A stretch of DNA of 55,823 bases from an uncultured Acetobacteraceae bacterium (GTDB taxonomy: Bacteria; Pseudomonadota; Alphaproteobacteria; Acetobacterales; Acetobacteraceae), in the NCBI GenBank assembly GCA_946476985.1, contig CAMKWS010000010.1:1-55823 (forward strand), read 5' to 3'. Shown piece by piece: positions 9,879 to 20,269 of this stretch. Below the pieces are notes generated by a model. The model was not told the DNA's origin and made no database searches. It saw nothing but the letters and a program-made list of their open reading frames with translations. A program made the translations under genes and the position numbers. How positions within the stretch are numbered: the first letter of the stretch is position 1; every line of letters begins with the position of its first letter.

Positions 9879-11810
9879 ATGAGTGTAGAGGACCTTTCAC
9901 AATTATATGAAAACAGCGGAAAATTGAGCGATATGACTGGGAAGCCGCATGGTGTGAGTGCGATTAGGGAAGCTTTGAAGACAATCCCTAGTAGCCCTGG
10001 GGTGTATCGAATGCTGAACGAAAAGGGGGAGGTGCTTTATGTCGGTAAAGCGTTGAATCTGAAAAAGCGTGTAACGTCCTACACTCATATCGCTCGTCTG
10101 CCAGAGCGACTTCGCCTTATGGTTTCTCTCACTGTGAGTATGGAAATTGTCGTCACAAGGACAGAGGCTGAAGCACTTTTATTAGAGGCAAATTACATCA
10201 AGCGGATGAAGCCTCGCTTTAATATTCTGTTGCGAGATGACAAAAGTTATCCATGGCTTCTACTAACGGGCGATAGCGCTTTCCCTAGGCTCATGCGCCA
10301 AAGGGGGCGGCCTATCAAGGGGGCTACATATTGGGGGCCTTTTGCCTCAACTAAGGCGGTGGATCAGACCATTCAAGTGATTCAACGTGCTTTTATGTTG
10401 AGAACCTGCACAGATAGTGTTCTCCAGTCTCGGACACGTCCATGCTTGCTGTATCAAATCAAACGATGTTCTGCTCCCTGTGTCGATCGTATTAGCCCTT
10501 TGGAATATCGCGAGCTTGTAGAGCAAACACGTGAGTTTCTTGGTGGTGGTGGACGAGAGCTACAGCAGCGTCTTACGAAGGAAATGGAAGACGCTGCAGA
10601 AGAAATGGCCTTTGAACGTGCTGCATTGATACGAGATAGGATTCGTGGCTTTGCGAATTTGCGTGCATCGAGTGCGATTAATCCTGCAACGATACAAGAA
10701 GCCGATGTTGTCGCTTTGTGGCAAGAGGCTGGCCAGAGTTGTATCCAGGTGTTTTTTATCCGCGGGGGCCGTAATAATGGGAACCGTGCATTTTACCCAC
10801 GCCATGCATCTGATGTGTCTGCGGCAGATGTGATGACAGCATTTTTGCTGCAATTCTACGATGATAAACCTCCACCAGCTCAGATTATCACTAATATCGA
10901 ATCCTCCGAGCAACGACTGTTAGGTGAAGCTTTAGCGTTGCAGAGAGGACAAAAGGTACAATTTATTCTGCCGCAACGTGGGGAGAAAAAAGAAGTTTTA
11001 GATCACGCAGTGCTTAATGCGCGTGAGGCTTTGGAACGCAAACTGGCAGAGAGTGCAGGGCAAGCAGTCTTACTTAAGAAGGTCGCAGAGCTCTTTCATC
11101 TCCCCGCCCCACCTGCACGAATTGAGGTTTATGATAACTCCCACCTCATGGGGCAGGCCCCTTATGGGGCTATGATCGTAGGAGGCGCTGAAGGGTTTAT
11201 TAAACGAGCTTATCGCAAATTCTCCATTCGAGGGCCTGTAGCTCCGGGGGATGATTTTGGGATGATGAAAGAGGTCATGACACGTCGTTTTGCGCAGTTA
11301 ACGGTAGAGGATAAAGGTAATGAAAATTGGCCTGACCTTCTCTTAATTGACGGGGGCAAGGGGCAGGTTCGTGTCGTGCGCGAGATGCTAGTTGAGCAGG
11401 GTTTATCCTGCATTCCTGTGGTAGGTATTGCTAAAGGTGTGGATCGTAACGCAGGACGAGAATGGTTTTTCGTGGAAGGAGAGGAGCCTTTCCAACTGCC
11501 AGTGAATGACCCGGTATTGTATTATCTCCAACGCTTGCGTGATGAAGCGCATCGGTTTGTTATTACAACGCACAGAGCTGGTCGTTCTAAGGCGCTGACG
11601 CGATCTGGGTTGGATGATATTCCCGGTGTGGGACCTTCACGAAAGAAGGCACTGCTGACGAGGTTTGGGTCTGCTCGAAATGTAGGGCAGGCGGCTTTGG
11701 AGGAATTAGAGCAGGTTCCGGGAATTAATAGTGAAATGGCGCAGGTCATTTATGGATATTTTCATCCAGAGTGGGTAAGAAAGCAGAGTCACGCTTCCAA
11801 AGATCCCTAA
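9879..11810 (+). CDS. uvrC: UvrABC nucleotide-excision repair endonuclease subunit C
   Basis: UvrC makes the dual incisions around DNA lesions after UvrB loading, in the cytoplasm. It has 643 aa, slightly longer than the E. coli protein because of an N-terminal extension of about 25 residues. Domains in order are: GIY-YIG nuclease (about 34-115, with PGVYRML and VLYVGKA), a cysteine segment [13 protein letters not shown], the UVR UvrB-binding motif near residue 240, the RNase H-like C-terminal nuclease ([18 protein letters not shown]) and paired helix-hairpin-helix motifs ([15 protein letters not shown]). pgsA follows 50 bases downstream on the same strand. Confidence 0.97.
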   Translation: MSVEDLSQLYENSGKLSDMTGKPHGVSAIREALKTIPSSPGVYRMLNEKGEVLYVGKALNLKKRVTSYTHIARLPERLRLMVSLTVSMEIVVTRTEAEALLLEANYIKRMKPRFNILLRDDKSYPWLLLTGDSAFPRLMRQRGRPIKGATYWGPFASTKAVDQTIQVIQRAFMLRTCTDSVLQSRTRPCLLYQIKRCSAPCVDRISPLEYRELVEQTREFLGGGGRELQQRLTKEMEDAAEEMAFERAALIRDRIRGFANLRASSAINPATIQEADVVALWQEAGQSCIQVFFIRGGRNNGNRAFYPRHASDVSAADVMTAFLLQFYDDKPPPAQIITNIESSEQRLLGEALALQRGQKVQFILPQRGEKKEVLDHAVLNAREALERKLAESAGQAVLLKKVAELFHLPAPPARIEVYDNSHLMGQAPYGAMIVGGAEGFIKRAYRKFSIRGPVAPGDDFGMMKEVMTRRFAQLTVEDKGNENWPDLLLIDGGKGQVRVVREMLVEQGLSCIPVVGIAKGVDRNAGREWFFVEGEEPFQLPVNDPVLYYLQRLRDEAHRFVITTHRAGRSKALTRSGLDDIPGVGPSRKKALLTRFGSARNVGQAALEELEQVPGINSEMAQVIYGYFHPEWVRKQSHASKDP

Positions 11811-11860
11811 TTGTTTTGCAGGTAGGGACCCCGCTTTGCCGGATAAGAGATATATTGGTT

Positions 11861-12421
11861 ATGAATCTACCCAACCTTCTGACATTATTTCGCATCGCTA
11901 TTATTCCCGTCCTGATTGGGATCATGGCGATAGGAGGCAATTGGGTAGAGCTCGCATTCCTTCTTTATGTCGTTGCATGCATTACAGATTATCTTGATGG
12001 TGCTTTGGCGCGGCGGCAGGGTCTAACGTCTGATTTAGGGCGCATGATGGATCCAATTGCAGATAAGTTATTGGTAGGGGGATTACTCCTTGCATTGGCG
12101 GGGATGGGGGGGCTGCGTTTTTATTCTTTATATGCAGCGATCTTAATTATGTTGCGCGAGATTCTTATTAGCGGGTTAAGGGAATATATGGCCTCGTGTA
12201 ATGAGAAGATTCCTTCAACACGTCTAGCGAAGTGGAAAACCGGTATACAAATGGTTGCGATTGGTTTTCTTATATTAGGGCTAGGGCGTGTTTATCTTTT
12301 TGAAAATGCAACATGGTATCTGGGAGTGATAGGCGCTGTTTTGCTTTGGATCTCAGTTGTGCCGACATTATTGACAGGAATGGGCTATCTTAAGGCGACT
12401 ATTTTGCGTATACGTGGTTAG
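11861..12421 (+). CDS. pgsA: CDP-diacylglycerol--glycerol-3-phosphate 3-phosphatidyltransferase
   Basis: PgsA makes phosphatidylglycerophosphate, the precursor of phosphatidylglycerol and cardiolipin, in the inner membrane. It has 186 aa with several membrane helices. The CDP-alcohol phosphotransferase signature D-x2-DG-x2-AR-x8-G-x3-D-x3-D is complete in the segment DYLDGALARRQG through MMDPIAD. I chose ATG 11861 because the protein then begins with the family pattern MNLPNLLTLFRI. The longer in-frame reading (from 11771) would run inside the end of uvrC. A weak hairpin with a T-run (12445-12464) follows. Confidence 0.94.
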   Translation: MNLPNLLTLFRIAIIPVLIGIMAIGGNWVELAFLLYVVACITDYLDGALARRQGLTSDLGRMMDPIADKLLVGGLLLALAGMGGLRFYSLYAAILIMLREILISGLREYMASCNEKIPSTRLAKWKTGIQMVAIGFLILGLGRVYLFENATWYLGVIGAVLLWISVVPTLLTGMGYLKATILRIRG

Positions 12422-12444
12422 TGCTTTGTAGATATTATCTTTGT

Positions 12445-12464
12445 GTAATTACAATATTTTTTTG
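12445..12464 (+). terminator. Possible weak terminator after pgsA
   Basis: The short inverted repeat TTGT/ACAA around an AT-rich loop is followed by a T7 run in the AT-rich 90-base gap. The stem is weak, so termination here is only possible. Confidence 0.3.
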
Positions 12465-12544
12465 TTGTTACGTATATTTGATAATTGATGTTTTTTATTC
12501 ATATCTGAGCGTTGCCTGAGATGGGTTGGGAGATAGGAGGGAGA

Positions 12545-13309
12545 GTGAAGAAAAGTTTTTTTGTCGCTTTATCTCTGTGTCTTTCTGGCTGTAGTGGCTT
12601 TGATAAACATCTAGGTGATACGCTTTTCCCTCTAGGTAATCCTAATAGTCCGAGTGGGCAGAGCGAGCTGATGCGCCGTGTTAAAGGGGAAGCGGTAACT
12701 AATACGCCTATTGCGCCAGAGCCAGGAGATGTCTGGCCAGGTCAGCCGGAGGCTGTACCAACTCTGCAAGATGTAAGCCATTCAGATTTGCGCTTTACAC
12801 ATCAGTTGCACCGTTCGCTAGATACACTGAATGCTGATTTGAAGCATCAATTGCATGATGGACAAGCCGTTGCGGCGGGCGAATCTGTTGCGACACATTA
12901 TGGTGTTGGGCCGCAAGTGCGGTCTATTGGTAAGCCTTTGCCTTCTCATGTACATGATAATGCACCGCTGTATCTTAAACCTATAGAACGTGGCACGGTT
13001 TCTATCCCAAATGGTGATGGTACTGTGACGTTAATTGCTCCGAATGGGTCGATTAGAATCATCAGTGTGCGTGTGAGTAAGCTTCTCGCCAAAAGGCAGC
13101 GCGCTATGGCAGCTTTAAAGCGTAAGCGCCACTTAAAAGCGTTAGAGAAGGTACTTTCTAGTGAAGATGGGGAGGATAGAGTAGAGGCTGCACCTCGTAC
13201 CTCTGCGAGAGCGCATACGCGTCGTCGTCGGCATGTGGCGAAGTCTTCTGTGGATGACACACAATTACCTCCTCCTGCTCAGTCAGAGCAGTTAGATGAA
13301 GGGAATTGA
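12545..13309 (+). CDS. Putative lipoprotein, function unknown
   Basis: I do not recognise the family. From GTG 12545 the product is 254 aa with a lipoprotein signal peptide: KK, a short hydrophobic stretch, then the lipobox LSGC with C16 as the lipidated residue. The mature part is hydrophilic. A central stretch reads GTVTLIAPNGSIRIISV, and the C-terminal third is rich in Arg/Lys/His (SARAHTRRRRH) and ends acidic. GTG 12545 follows AGGAGG very closely (3-4 bases). The in-frame ATG at 12521 (and TTG 12512) would lengthen the signal peptide N-region without a good ribosome site. It sits between pgsA and rpmG, and envelope attachment is inferred. Confidence 0.75.
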   Translation: MKKSFFVALSLCLSGCSGFDKHLGDTLFPLGNPNSPSGQSELMRRVKGEAVTNTPIAPEPGDVWPGQPEAVPTLQDVSHSDLRFTHQLHRSLDTLNADLKHQLHDGQAVAAGESVATHYGVGPQVRSIGKPLPSHVHDNAPLYLKPIERGTVSIPNGDGTVTLIAPNGSIRIISVRVSKLLAKRQRAMAALKRKRHLKALEKVLSSEDGEDRVEAAPRTSARAHTRRRRHVAKSSVDDTQLPPPAQSEQLDEGN

Positions 13310-13341
13310 TGAAAAAGGCTTCTATAGAGAAAAAAACAGGG

Positions 13342-13347
13342 TATAAT
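13342..13347 (+). promoter_or_regulatory. -10 element (TATAAT) upstream of rpmG
   Basis: A perfect TATAAT lies about 140 bases before the rpmG start, just after the lipoprotein gene stop. The -35 region at 17-18 bases is poor (CTTCTA). If used, it gives a long structured rpmG leader. Confidence 0.4.
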
Positions 13348-13390
13348 CCGGTTAATTAACGCTTTCCTCTCCGGAAAGACTTGACCTAAG

Positions 13391-13413
13391 CGGAACAAGG
13401 TATCATTGTTCCG
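13391..13413. promoter_or_regulatory. Perfect palindrome in the rpmG leader
   Basis: CGGAACAA (13391-13398) and TTGTTCCG (13406-13413) form an 8-bp perfect inverted repeat around GGTATCA, about 75 bases before rpmG. A -35-like TTGACC (13381-13386) precedes it. It could be a repressor operator or an RNA hairpin. It does not match the alphaproteobacterial LexA site or the Zur consensus that I know. Confidence 0.4.
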
Positions 13414-13487
13414 TCCCAAACAGGGGATGTGCTGCTCGAGCAAAGATGAAGCGGCGTCCCATCACGCGGCAGCAGTCCGAGGGTATT

Positions 13488-13655
13488 ATGGCTAAGACAA
13501 ACGTAATTCAAATTCGTCTCGTTTCTTCTGCGGATACGGGTTATTTCTACGTAACCAAGAAGAACGCTCGTACAGCAACGGGGAAGATGGAAGTTCGGAA
13601 ATATGATCCGGTTGTGCGGAAGCACGTTGTGTTCCGTGAAGCGAAGATCAAGTAA
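13488..13655 (+). CDS. rpmG: 50S ribosomal protein L33
   Basis: This large-subunit ribosomal protein has 55 aa, the standard length. It starts [15 protein letters not shown] and has the typical YVTKKN and [10 protein letters not shown] segments. It has no cysteines, so it is the zinc-free form. I chose ATG 13488, preceded by CGAGGG. The frame is open for 14 more codons upstream (to ATG 13446), but these have no L33 character. A strong terminator follows. Confidence 0.97.
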   Translation: MAKTNVIQIRLVSSADTGYFYVTKKNARTATGKMEVRKYDPVVRKHVVFREAKIK

Positions 13656-13676
13656 TCTTTGCTCTCGCTGAGCTTT

Positions 13677-13706
13677 AAAAAGCGGCCCTTAGTGGCCGCT
13701 TTTTTT
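13677..13706 (+). terminator. Rho-independent terminator after rpmG
   Basis: AGCGGCC (13681-13687) pairs with GGCCGCT (13694-13700) around CTTAGT, flanked by AAAA and a T-run. The stem core is the same as in the terminator at 33483-33507. Confidence 0.93.
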
Positions 13707-14031
13707 GTTCGTATAACTTAATTTTAAAAAACCTAATGAGTATCCCGCTTGAGAGAATTATATGCGCCATGCGGCATCTATTTTGGGTAAACGGGTATAA
13801 CGGTTTTTTAAGAGGGCAGGAGTGCTTTTTCAGCATCCATAACCCTAGTAGGGGCGAGGAAGCTTCTAGCAGGGTTATCTGAGCGTTGGGAGAGCCTATG
13901 AGTGGCGGGAGTAGGGTACAAGACCTCCGTCCTTATGCCGGTACAAGACCCAAGATAGCATAAGAATTAGAGTCTAGAGTGTACGATGCAAGAATCTCTC
14001 TTCCCATACGAATTGGAAAGGTAGAGCTTTT
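13707..14031. other. Gene-free stretch with hairpins and a direct repeat; possible structured RNA
   Basis: No credible coding frame is seen in this 325-base stretch between the rpmG terminator and the ftsB-like stop. It holds a long hairpin (ATAACCCT about 13831-13838 with AGGGTTAT about 13871-13878, extended by CTAG pairs). It also holds an 11-base direct repeat GGTACAAGACC (13915-13925 and 13940-13950), and a 7-bp stem CTTATGC (13932-13938)/GCATAAG (13958-13964) enclosing the second repeat. It could be an unannotated small RNA on either strand or a long 3' region of ftsB. I could not match it to 6S RNA, SRP RNA, tmRNA or RNase P RNA. Confidence 0.45.
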
Positions 14032-14355
14032 TTAGAAGAGTGTGTTTTTGTCGCCATATGGGATGATGATATCGCCTTCACGGCTGCTATTGAGCATAGC
14101 GCGGCTACGTTCATCCAACATATCAGGATCCAAGGAGCGCTCACTAAGAGCATTAACTCGTCTGCGCCATGTATCTTGCTCTTTGTGAGCATCTAACAAT
14201 GCAAGCTGGGCTTGAGATTGGAGACGCTGTTGGCGCTGGTAGGCTTCAATACCGAGATCGCCACGTAGAGCATTCCAGATGAAATAAGCGGTTAGTAACA
14301 AGAATAGGCAGGGAAGTAGGATCGCCTGTATCGCTTGACGGAAAAGAGCTGCCAA
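14032..14355 (-). CDS. ftsB: Septum formation initiator (FtsB/DivIC-like)
   Basis: This small bitopic membrane protein of the cell-division complex is expected to act with FtsL and FtsQ. It has 107 aa: a short cytoplasmic start, one membrane helix (about 11-29, LLPCLFLLLTAYFIW), then a predicted coiled coil rich in Gln/Ala/Leu (about 38-80), then the family-like segment LDPDMLDERSRAML. It lies downstream of eno on the same strand, as in other alphaproteobacteria. A good terminator separates it from eno, so it probably has its own promoter in 14356-14480. Confidence 0.85.
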   Translation of the reverse strand: MAALFRQAIQAILLPCLFLLLTAYFIWNALRGDLGIEAYQRQQRLQSQAQLALLDAHKEQDTWRRRVNALSERSLDPDMLDERSRAMLNSSREGDIIIPYGDKNTLF

Positions 14356-14482
14356 AATCTTCCCTTTCGTGTTGAAAAACTAGCCACCTGTGATGAATCC
14401 TTACTCTATAATGCTTTTCTTATAAGAGACAATGGTAATACCGCTTAGTTGAGTGTTTTTTGAAAAATTCGTTATCATAAAG

Positions 14483-14515
14483 AAAACCCCCACTGCGATA
14501 TGCAGTAGGGGTTTT
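14483..14515 (-). terminator. Rho-independent terminator after eno
   Basis: AAAACCCC-C-ACTGC (14483-14496) pairs with GCAGT-A-GGGGTTTT (14502-14515) with one mismatch. Read on the minus strand, the stem runs into TTTTCTTT. It lies about 35 bases after the eno stop. Confidence 0.88.
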
Positions 14516-14550
14516 CGTGAGAGCTATAGCTCTAGGCGTTACCTAAAGAC

Positions 14551-15867
<1,317 letters not shown>

Positions 15868-15943
15868 CTATGATTAGGCACGCAGTTTTAGATCCGCTTA
15901 CGTTCTATTTCAGTCTCAAAATAAGCGCTTGAGGTCAATTGAG

Positions 15944-16426
15944 ATGAGAAAATTTCCTGTCACAGCTGCCATGCTTATTGTGCTTGGCGGTGTTTTACCC
16001 CTCTTAGCTGGAGGGTGGATTTTTTTAGCTGGGGTATTAACTGCCCTGCCACATTTAAGTCTTGTTTTATTGGCTTATGGCGGGTGTTTGCTTAGCTTTT
16101 ATGGGGCTGTTCATTGGGGTTTTTTAGCGTGCAAACCGACCCTTATTTTACCCACGGGCGGAAAAACCGCCGATCAGCGTCTTATTATCTTGGGAGTTAT
16201 GTGTTTTCTGTGGAGCTGGCTAGCTCTTTGTATAGGTGTGCTGGTGAGCTTGCGAGCAGGCTATGCGATGGAAGGAGTCGGTTTTGCTGGGCTTTTCTTA
16301 GCAGAGCGAATCGTAAATAGATATGAGCAGATTCCACCGGGCTATTTGGTGGTGAAGGCCGTCAGTACGGCTTTGTGTCTTTTTGGCTTTTTTCTGGCGT
16401 TCCTCTCTCCCCAAGGACAATTTTGA
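15944..16426 (+). CDS. DUF3429-family small membrane protein
   Basis: This integral membrane protein of unknown function has 160 aa and four to five hydrophobic segments. The pattern LLAYGGCLLSFYGAVHWG matches the DUF3429 family, whose members typically have about 150-250 aa. I chose ATG 15944 (GAGG nine bases upstream) over the TTG at 15929. It is divergent from eno and convergent with kdsA, with 24 bases between the stops and no clear terminator. Confidence 0.75.
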   Translation: MRKFPVTAAMLIVLGGVLPLLAGGWIFLAGVLTALPHLSLVLLAYGGCLLSFYGAVHWGFLACKPTLILPTGGKTADQRLIILGVMCFLWSWLALCIGVLVSLRAGYAMEGVGFAGLFLAERIVNRYEQIPPGYLVVKAVSTALCLFGFFLAFLSPQGQF

Positions 16427-16450
16427 TGCGATAGGGGAGAGGCGGAAAAC

Positions 16451-17272
16451 TTAAGTGAGCCCTTTTATGAGGGAATCAATACGTTTTAGTTGCTCTAAAA
16501 GAGTGTGCATCTCAGATAGAGGGATCATCGTTGGGCCGTCGCTAGGTGCGGTATCTGGCTCTTGATGTGTTTCTATAAAGAGGGCGGAAATACCGGTAGC
16601 TATAGCTGCCCGGGCCAATGGGGCAACAAATTCCCGCTGTCCGCCTGTTGCTGTACCCAATCCCCCCGGCTGTTGGACAGAGTGTGTGGCGTCAAACACA
16701 ACGGGTTGGCCTGTTTGTGCCATAATAGGTAAGGCGCGCATATCATTGATAAGAGTGTTATAGCCAAAACATGTGCCACGCTCGCAGAGCAGGATGTTTC
16801 TATTGCCTGTAGAGGCAATTTTTTCCACGACATTCTTCATATCATGAGGGGCTAAAAACTGCCCTTTTTTGACATTAATCGCCTTACTCGTTTTGCCTGC
16901 GGCAAGGAGTAGATCAGTTTGGCGACATAAGAATGCGGGGATTTGCAAAACATCTACAGCTTCTGCTGTAGGAGCACATTGCTCGGCTGTATGCACGTCT
17001 GTCAAAACGGGAATAGAAAATTCCTGCCGGATATCAGAAAGAATCCTTAAGCCTTGCTCTATACCAACGCCACGTGCGGCATGGACGGAGCTGCGATTAG
17101 CTTTGTCAAAGCTGCTTTTATAAATCAGCTCGACATCTAGCTTCTGGCACAGTTTGGCGAGCGATTCGGCCATAAAAAAGGCATGATCGCGCGATTCGAT
17201 CTGGCACGGACCAGCAATCAGCCGAAAAGGCTGATCCTGGCCAATGCTAAATGTTCCGACAGGAACGTTCAT
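16451..17272 (-). CDS. kdsA: 3-deoxy-8-phosphooctulonate synthase (KDO-8-P synthase)
   Basis: KdsA condenses phosphoenolpyruvate with arabinose-5-phosphate to make KDO-8-phosphate for lipopolysaccharide core. It has 273 aa, near the E. coli length. Family segments are present: [34 protein letters not shown] and FDATHSVQ. I chose ATG 17272, four bases after the pyrG stop. The longer open frame (to 17428) would run inside pyrG. It is the last gene of the tpiA-secG-pyrG-kdsA run. Confidence 0.95.
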   Translation of the reverse strand: MNVPVGTFSIGQDQPFRLIAGPCQIESRDHAFFMAESLAKLCQKLDVELIYKSSFDKANRSSVHAARGVGIEQGLRILSDIRQEFSIPVLTDVHTAEQCAPTAEAVDVLQIPAFLCRQTDLLLAAGKTSKAINVKKGQFLAPHDMKNVVEKIASTGNRNILLCERGTCFGYNTLINDMRALPIMAQTGQPVVFDATHSVQQPGGLGTATGGQREFVAPLARAAIATGISALFIETHQEPDTAPSDGPTMIPLSEMHTLLEQLKRIDSLIKGLT

Positions 17273-17276
17273 ATAT

Positions 17277-18920
<1,644 letters not shown>

Positions 18921-18984
18921 TTATATAGTGAATTTGCTCTCGAGGGGAAGCAGATTATGCGTCTTACTTCCCCTGAAATGAATA

Positions 18985-19302
18985 TTAATGTTTTGTTGCT
19001 GCTGGGGCAGCAGGTGTGGAGGAGTGTGTAGCCGGCGGATGAGCTAGGATATCACGCACTTGGCCACCGCCAGAAGCGCCACGATTTAAAACAGCTAATA
19101 GAAGGCAAAGTGCCATAAATGCAGCGGCAAGAACACCTGTGCTACGGGTGAGAAGGGTTGCTGTGCCTCGGCCAGACATAAAAGAGCCGAGCCCCTGGCT
19201 ATTACCAACCCCAAGACCACCACCTTCGCTACGCTGGATAAGGATAACACCGATGAGGGCAAGGGCAACCAGAACTGTAAGGATAAGCAGGAAAGTGGTC
19301 AT
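18985..19302 (-). CDS. secG: Preprotein translocase subunit SecG
   Basis: SecG is the small accessory subunit of the SecYEG channel in the inner membrane. It has 105 aa and two membrane helices (about 3-22 and 52-72). The family segment LIQRSEGGGLG is followed by a glycine-rich loop, and the C-terminal tail is rich in Ala/Pro/Ser/Thr. It lies 18 bases after the tpiA stop. The tpiA-secG pairing is common in bacteria. Confidence 0.93.
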   Translation of the reverse strand: MTTFLLILTVLVALALIGVILIQRSEGGGLGVGNSQGLGSFMSGRGTATLLTRSTGVLAAAFMALCLLLAVLNRGASGGGQVRDILAHPPATHSSTPAAPAATKH

Positions 19303-19320
19303 TCAGTAGGGTCCAACAGG

Positions 19321-20115
19321 TTATGAAGAGGACTGAGGCAGTGTTGCTTCAGTCGCAGCGCGGATAATGTCTAAGAAGCTCTGTGCCTCAAGGCTGGCAC
19401 TTCCGACAAGAACACCATCTAATTCTTTGATAGACATAATAGAAGGTGTTTGCACGGATGTCACTGACCCGCCATACAGGACCGGAACACGAATGTCATC
19501 CGTCATCAAACGCATTGGCAGGAGTGAACGAATAAGAGTGAGCTTTCTTTGCAGCTCCTCATGGGAGGGGGTAATCCCGCTGCCGATTGCCCAAACAGGC
19601 TCATAAGCAACAATGCCTCGGAAGCCACGTGTTAATGAGCCTTCAATTTGGCTGGCCAGGATGCTGGCGGCTCTACCTTCATTACGTTCGGCCAGATGCT
19701 CACCAATACAGACGATGGGCGTAATGCCTGCTGCTGTTGCTGCTTTTACTTTCTGGCGGATAACGGCATTTGTTTCACCGTGATTCTGTCGCCGCTCTGA
19801 GTGGCCGAGAATAACATAACGTGCGCCCAGAGCTGTAAGCATTTGCGGGGAAATGTCTCCAGTGAAGGGGCCGGAGGCTGCTGGGTAGCAATCCTGAGCT
19901 CCCATCGCGAAGACATCAGAGTTTAATCCCTCTTTTTCTAAAACATCGTGCACACCAGCAAGCTGCGTAAAAGGAGGGCAAATAACTGTGTGCATGAAGG
20001 AGGGGGGTGGAACTTCTTTTATGCCTCGGGCGATATCGCAGGCGAGTTGAAGGCCATAACTGTGACGGGCCTGCATCTTCCAGTTCCCAATTACAAATTT
20101 GGGTACAGTTCTCAT
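19321..20115 (-). CDS. tpiA: Triosephosphate isomerase
   Basis: TpiA interconverts dihydroxyacetone phosphate and glyceraldehyde-3-phosphate. It has 264 aa. Catalytic residues are N11 and K13 (GNWKM), H105 (LGHSERR) and E172 (AYEPVWAIG), with the phosphate-binding LYGGSV later. I chose ATG 20115, preceded by GGGGGAG. The longer frame to 20181 adds 22 residues with no family match. It is the first gene of the minus-strand run with secG, pyrG and kdsA, and is divergent from the ppiD-like gene. Confidence 0.95.
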   Translation of the reverse strand: MRTVPKFVIGNWKMQARHSYGLQLACDIARGIKEVPPPSFMHTVICPPFTQLAGVHDVLEKEGLNSDVFAMGAQDCYPAASGPFTGDISPQMLTALGARYVILGHSERRQNHGETNAVIRQKVKAATAAGITPIVCIGEHLAERNEGRAASILASQIEGSLTRGFRGIVAYEPVWAIGSGITPSHEELQRKLTLIRSLLPMRLMTDDIRVPVLYGGSVTSVQTPSIMSIKELDGVLVGSASLEAQSFLDIIRAATEATLPQSSS

Positions 20116-20269
20116 TCTGCTCTCCCCCAGTCGGCATGGAATATCTTTCTTACTAAAGAAGGATGAAGCCATGCTGGTCAATCTGTGTCGGCATCTCTAT
20201 GCTGGGTCAGCTTAGCGGGCTTTGCCTGTTAAAGCCATCCTGCCATTAGATAAGTGATATGCGCTTACT

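Noticed and set aside
13446-13487. 14-codon N-terminal extension of rpmG
   Set aside because: L33 is normally 55 residues starting MAKTN. The extension has no L33 character, and the ATG at 13488 has a ribosome site.
13707-14031. Assignment of the structured region as 6S RNA or SRP RNA
   Set aside because: I could not find the SRP GGAA-tetraloop context or a single long closing hairpin with a central bubble as in 6S RNA, so it is left as unassigned.
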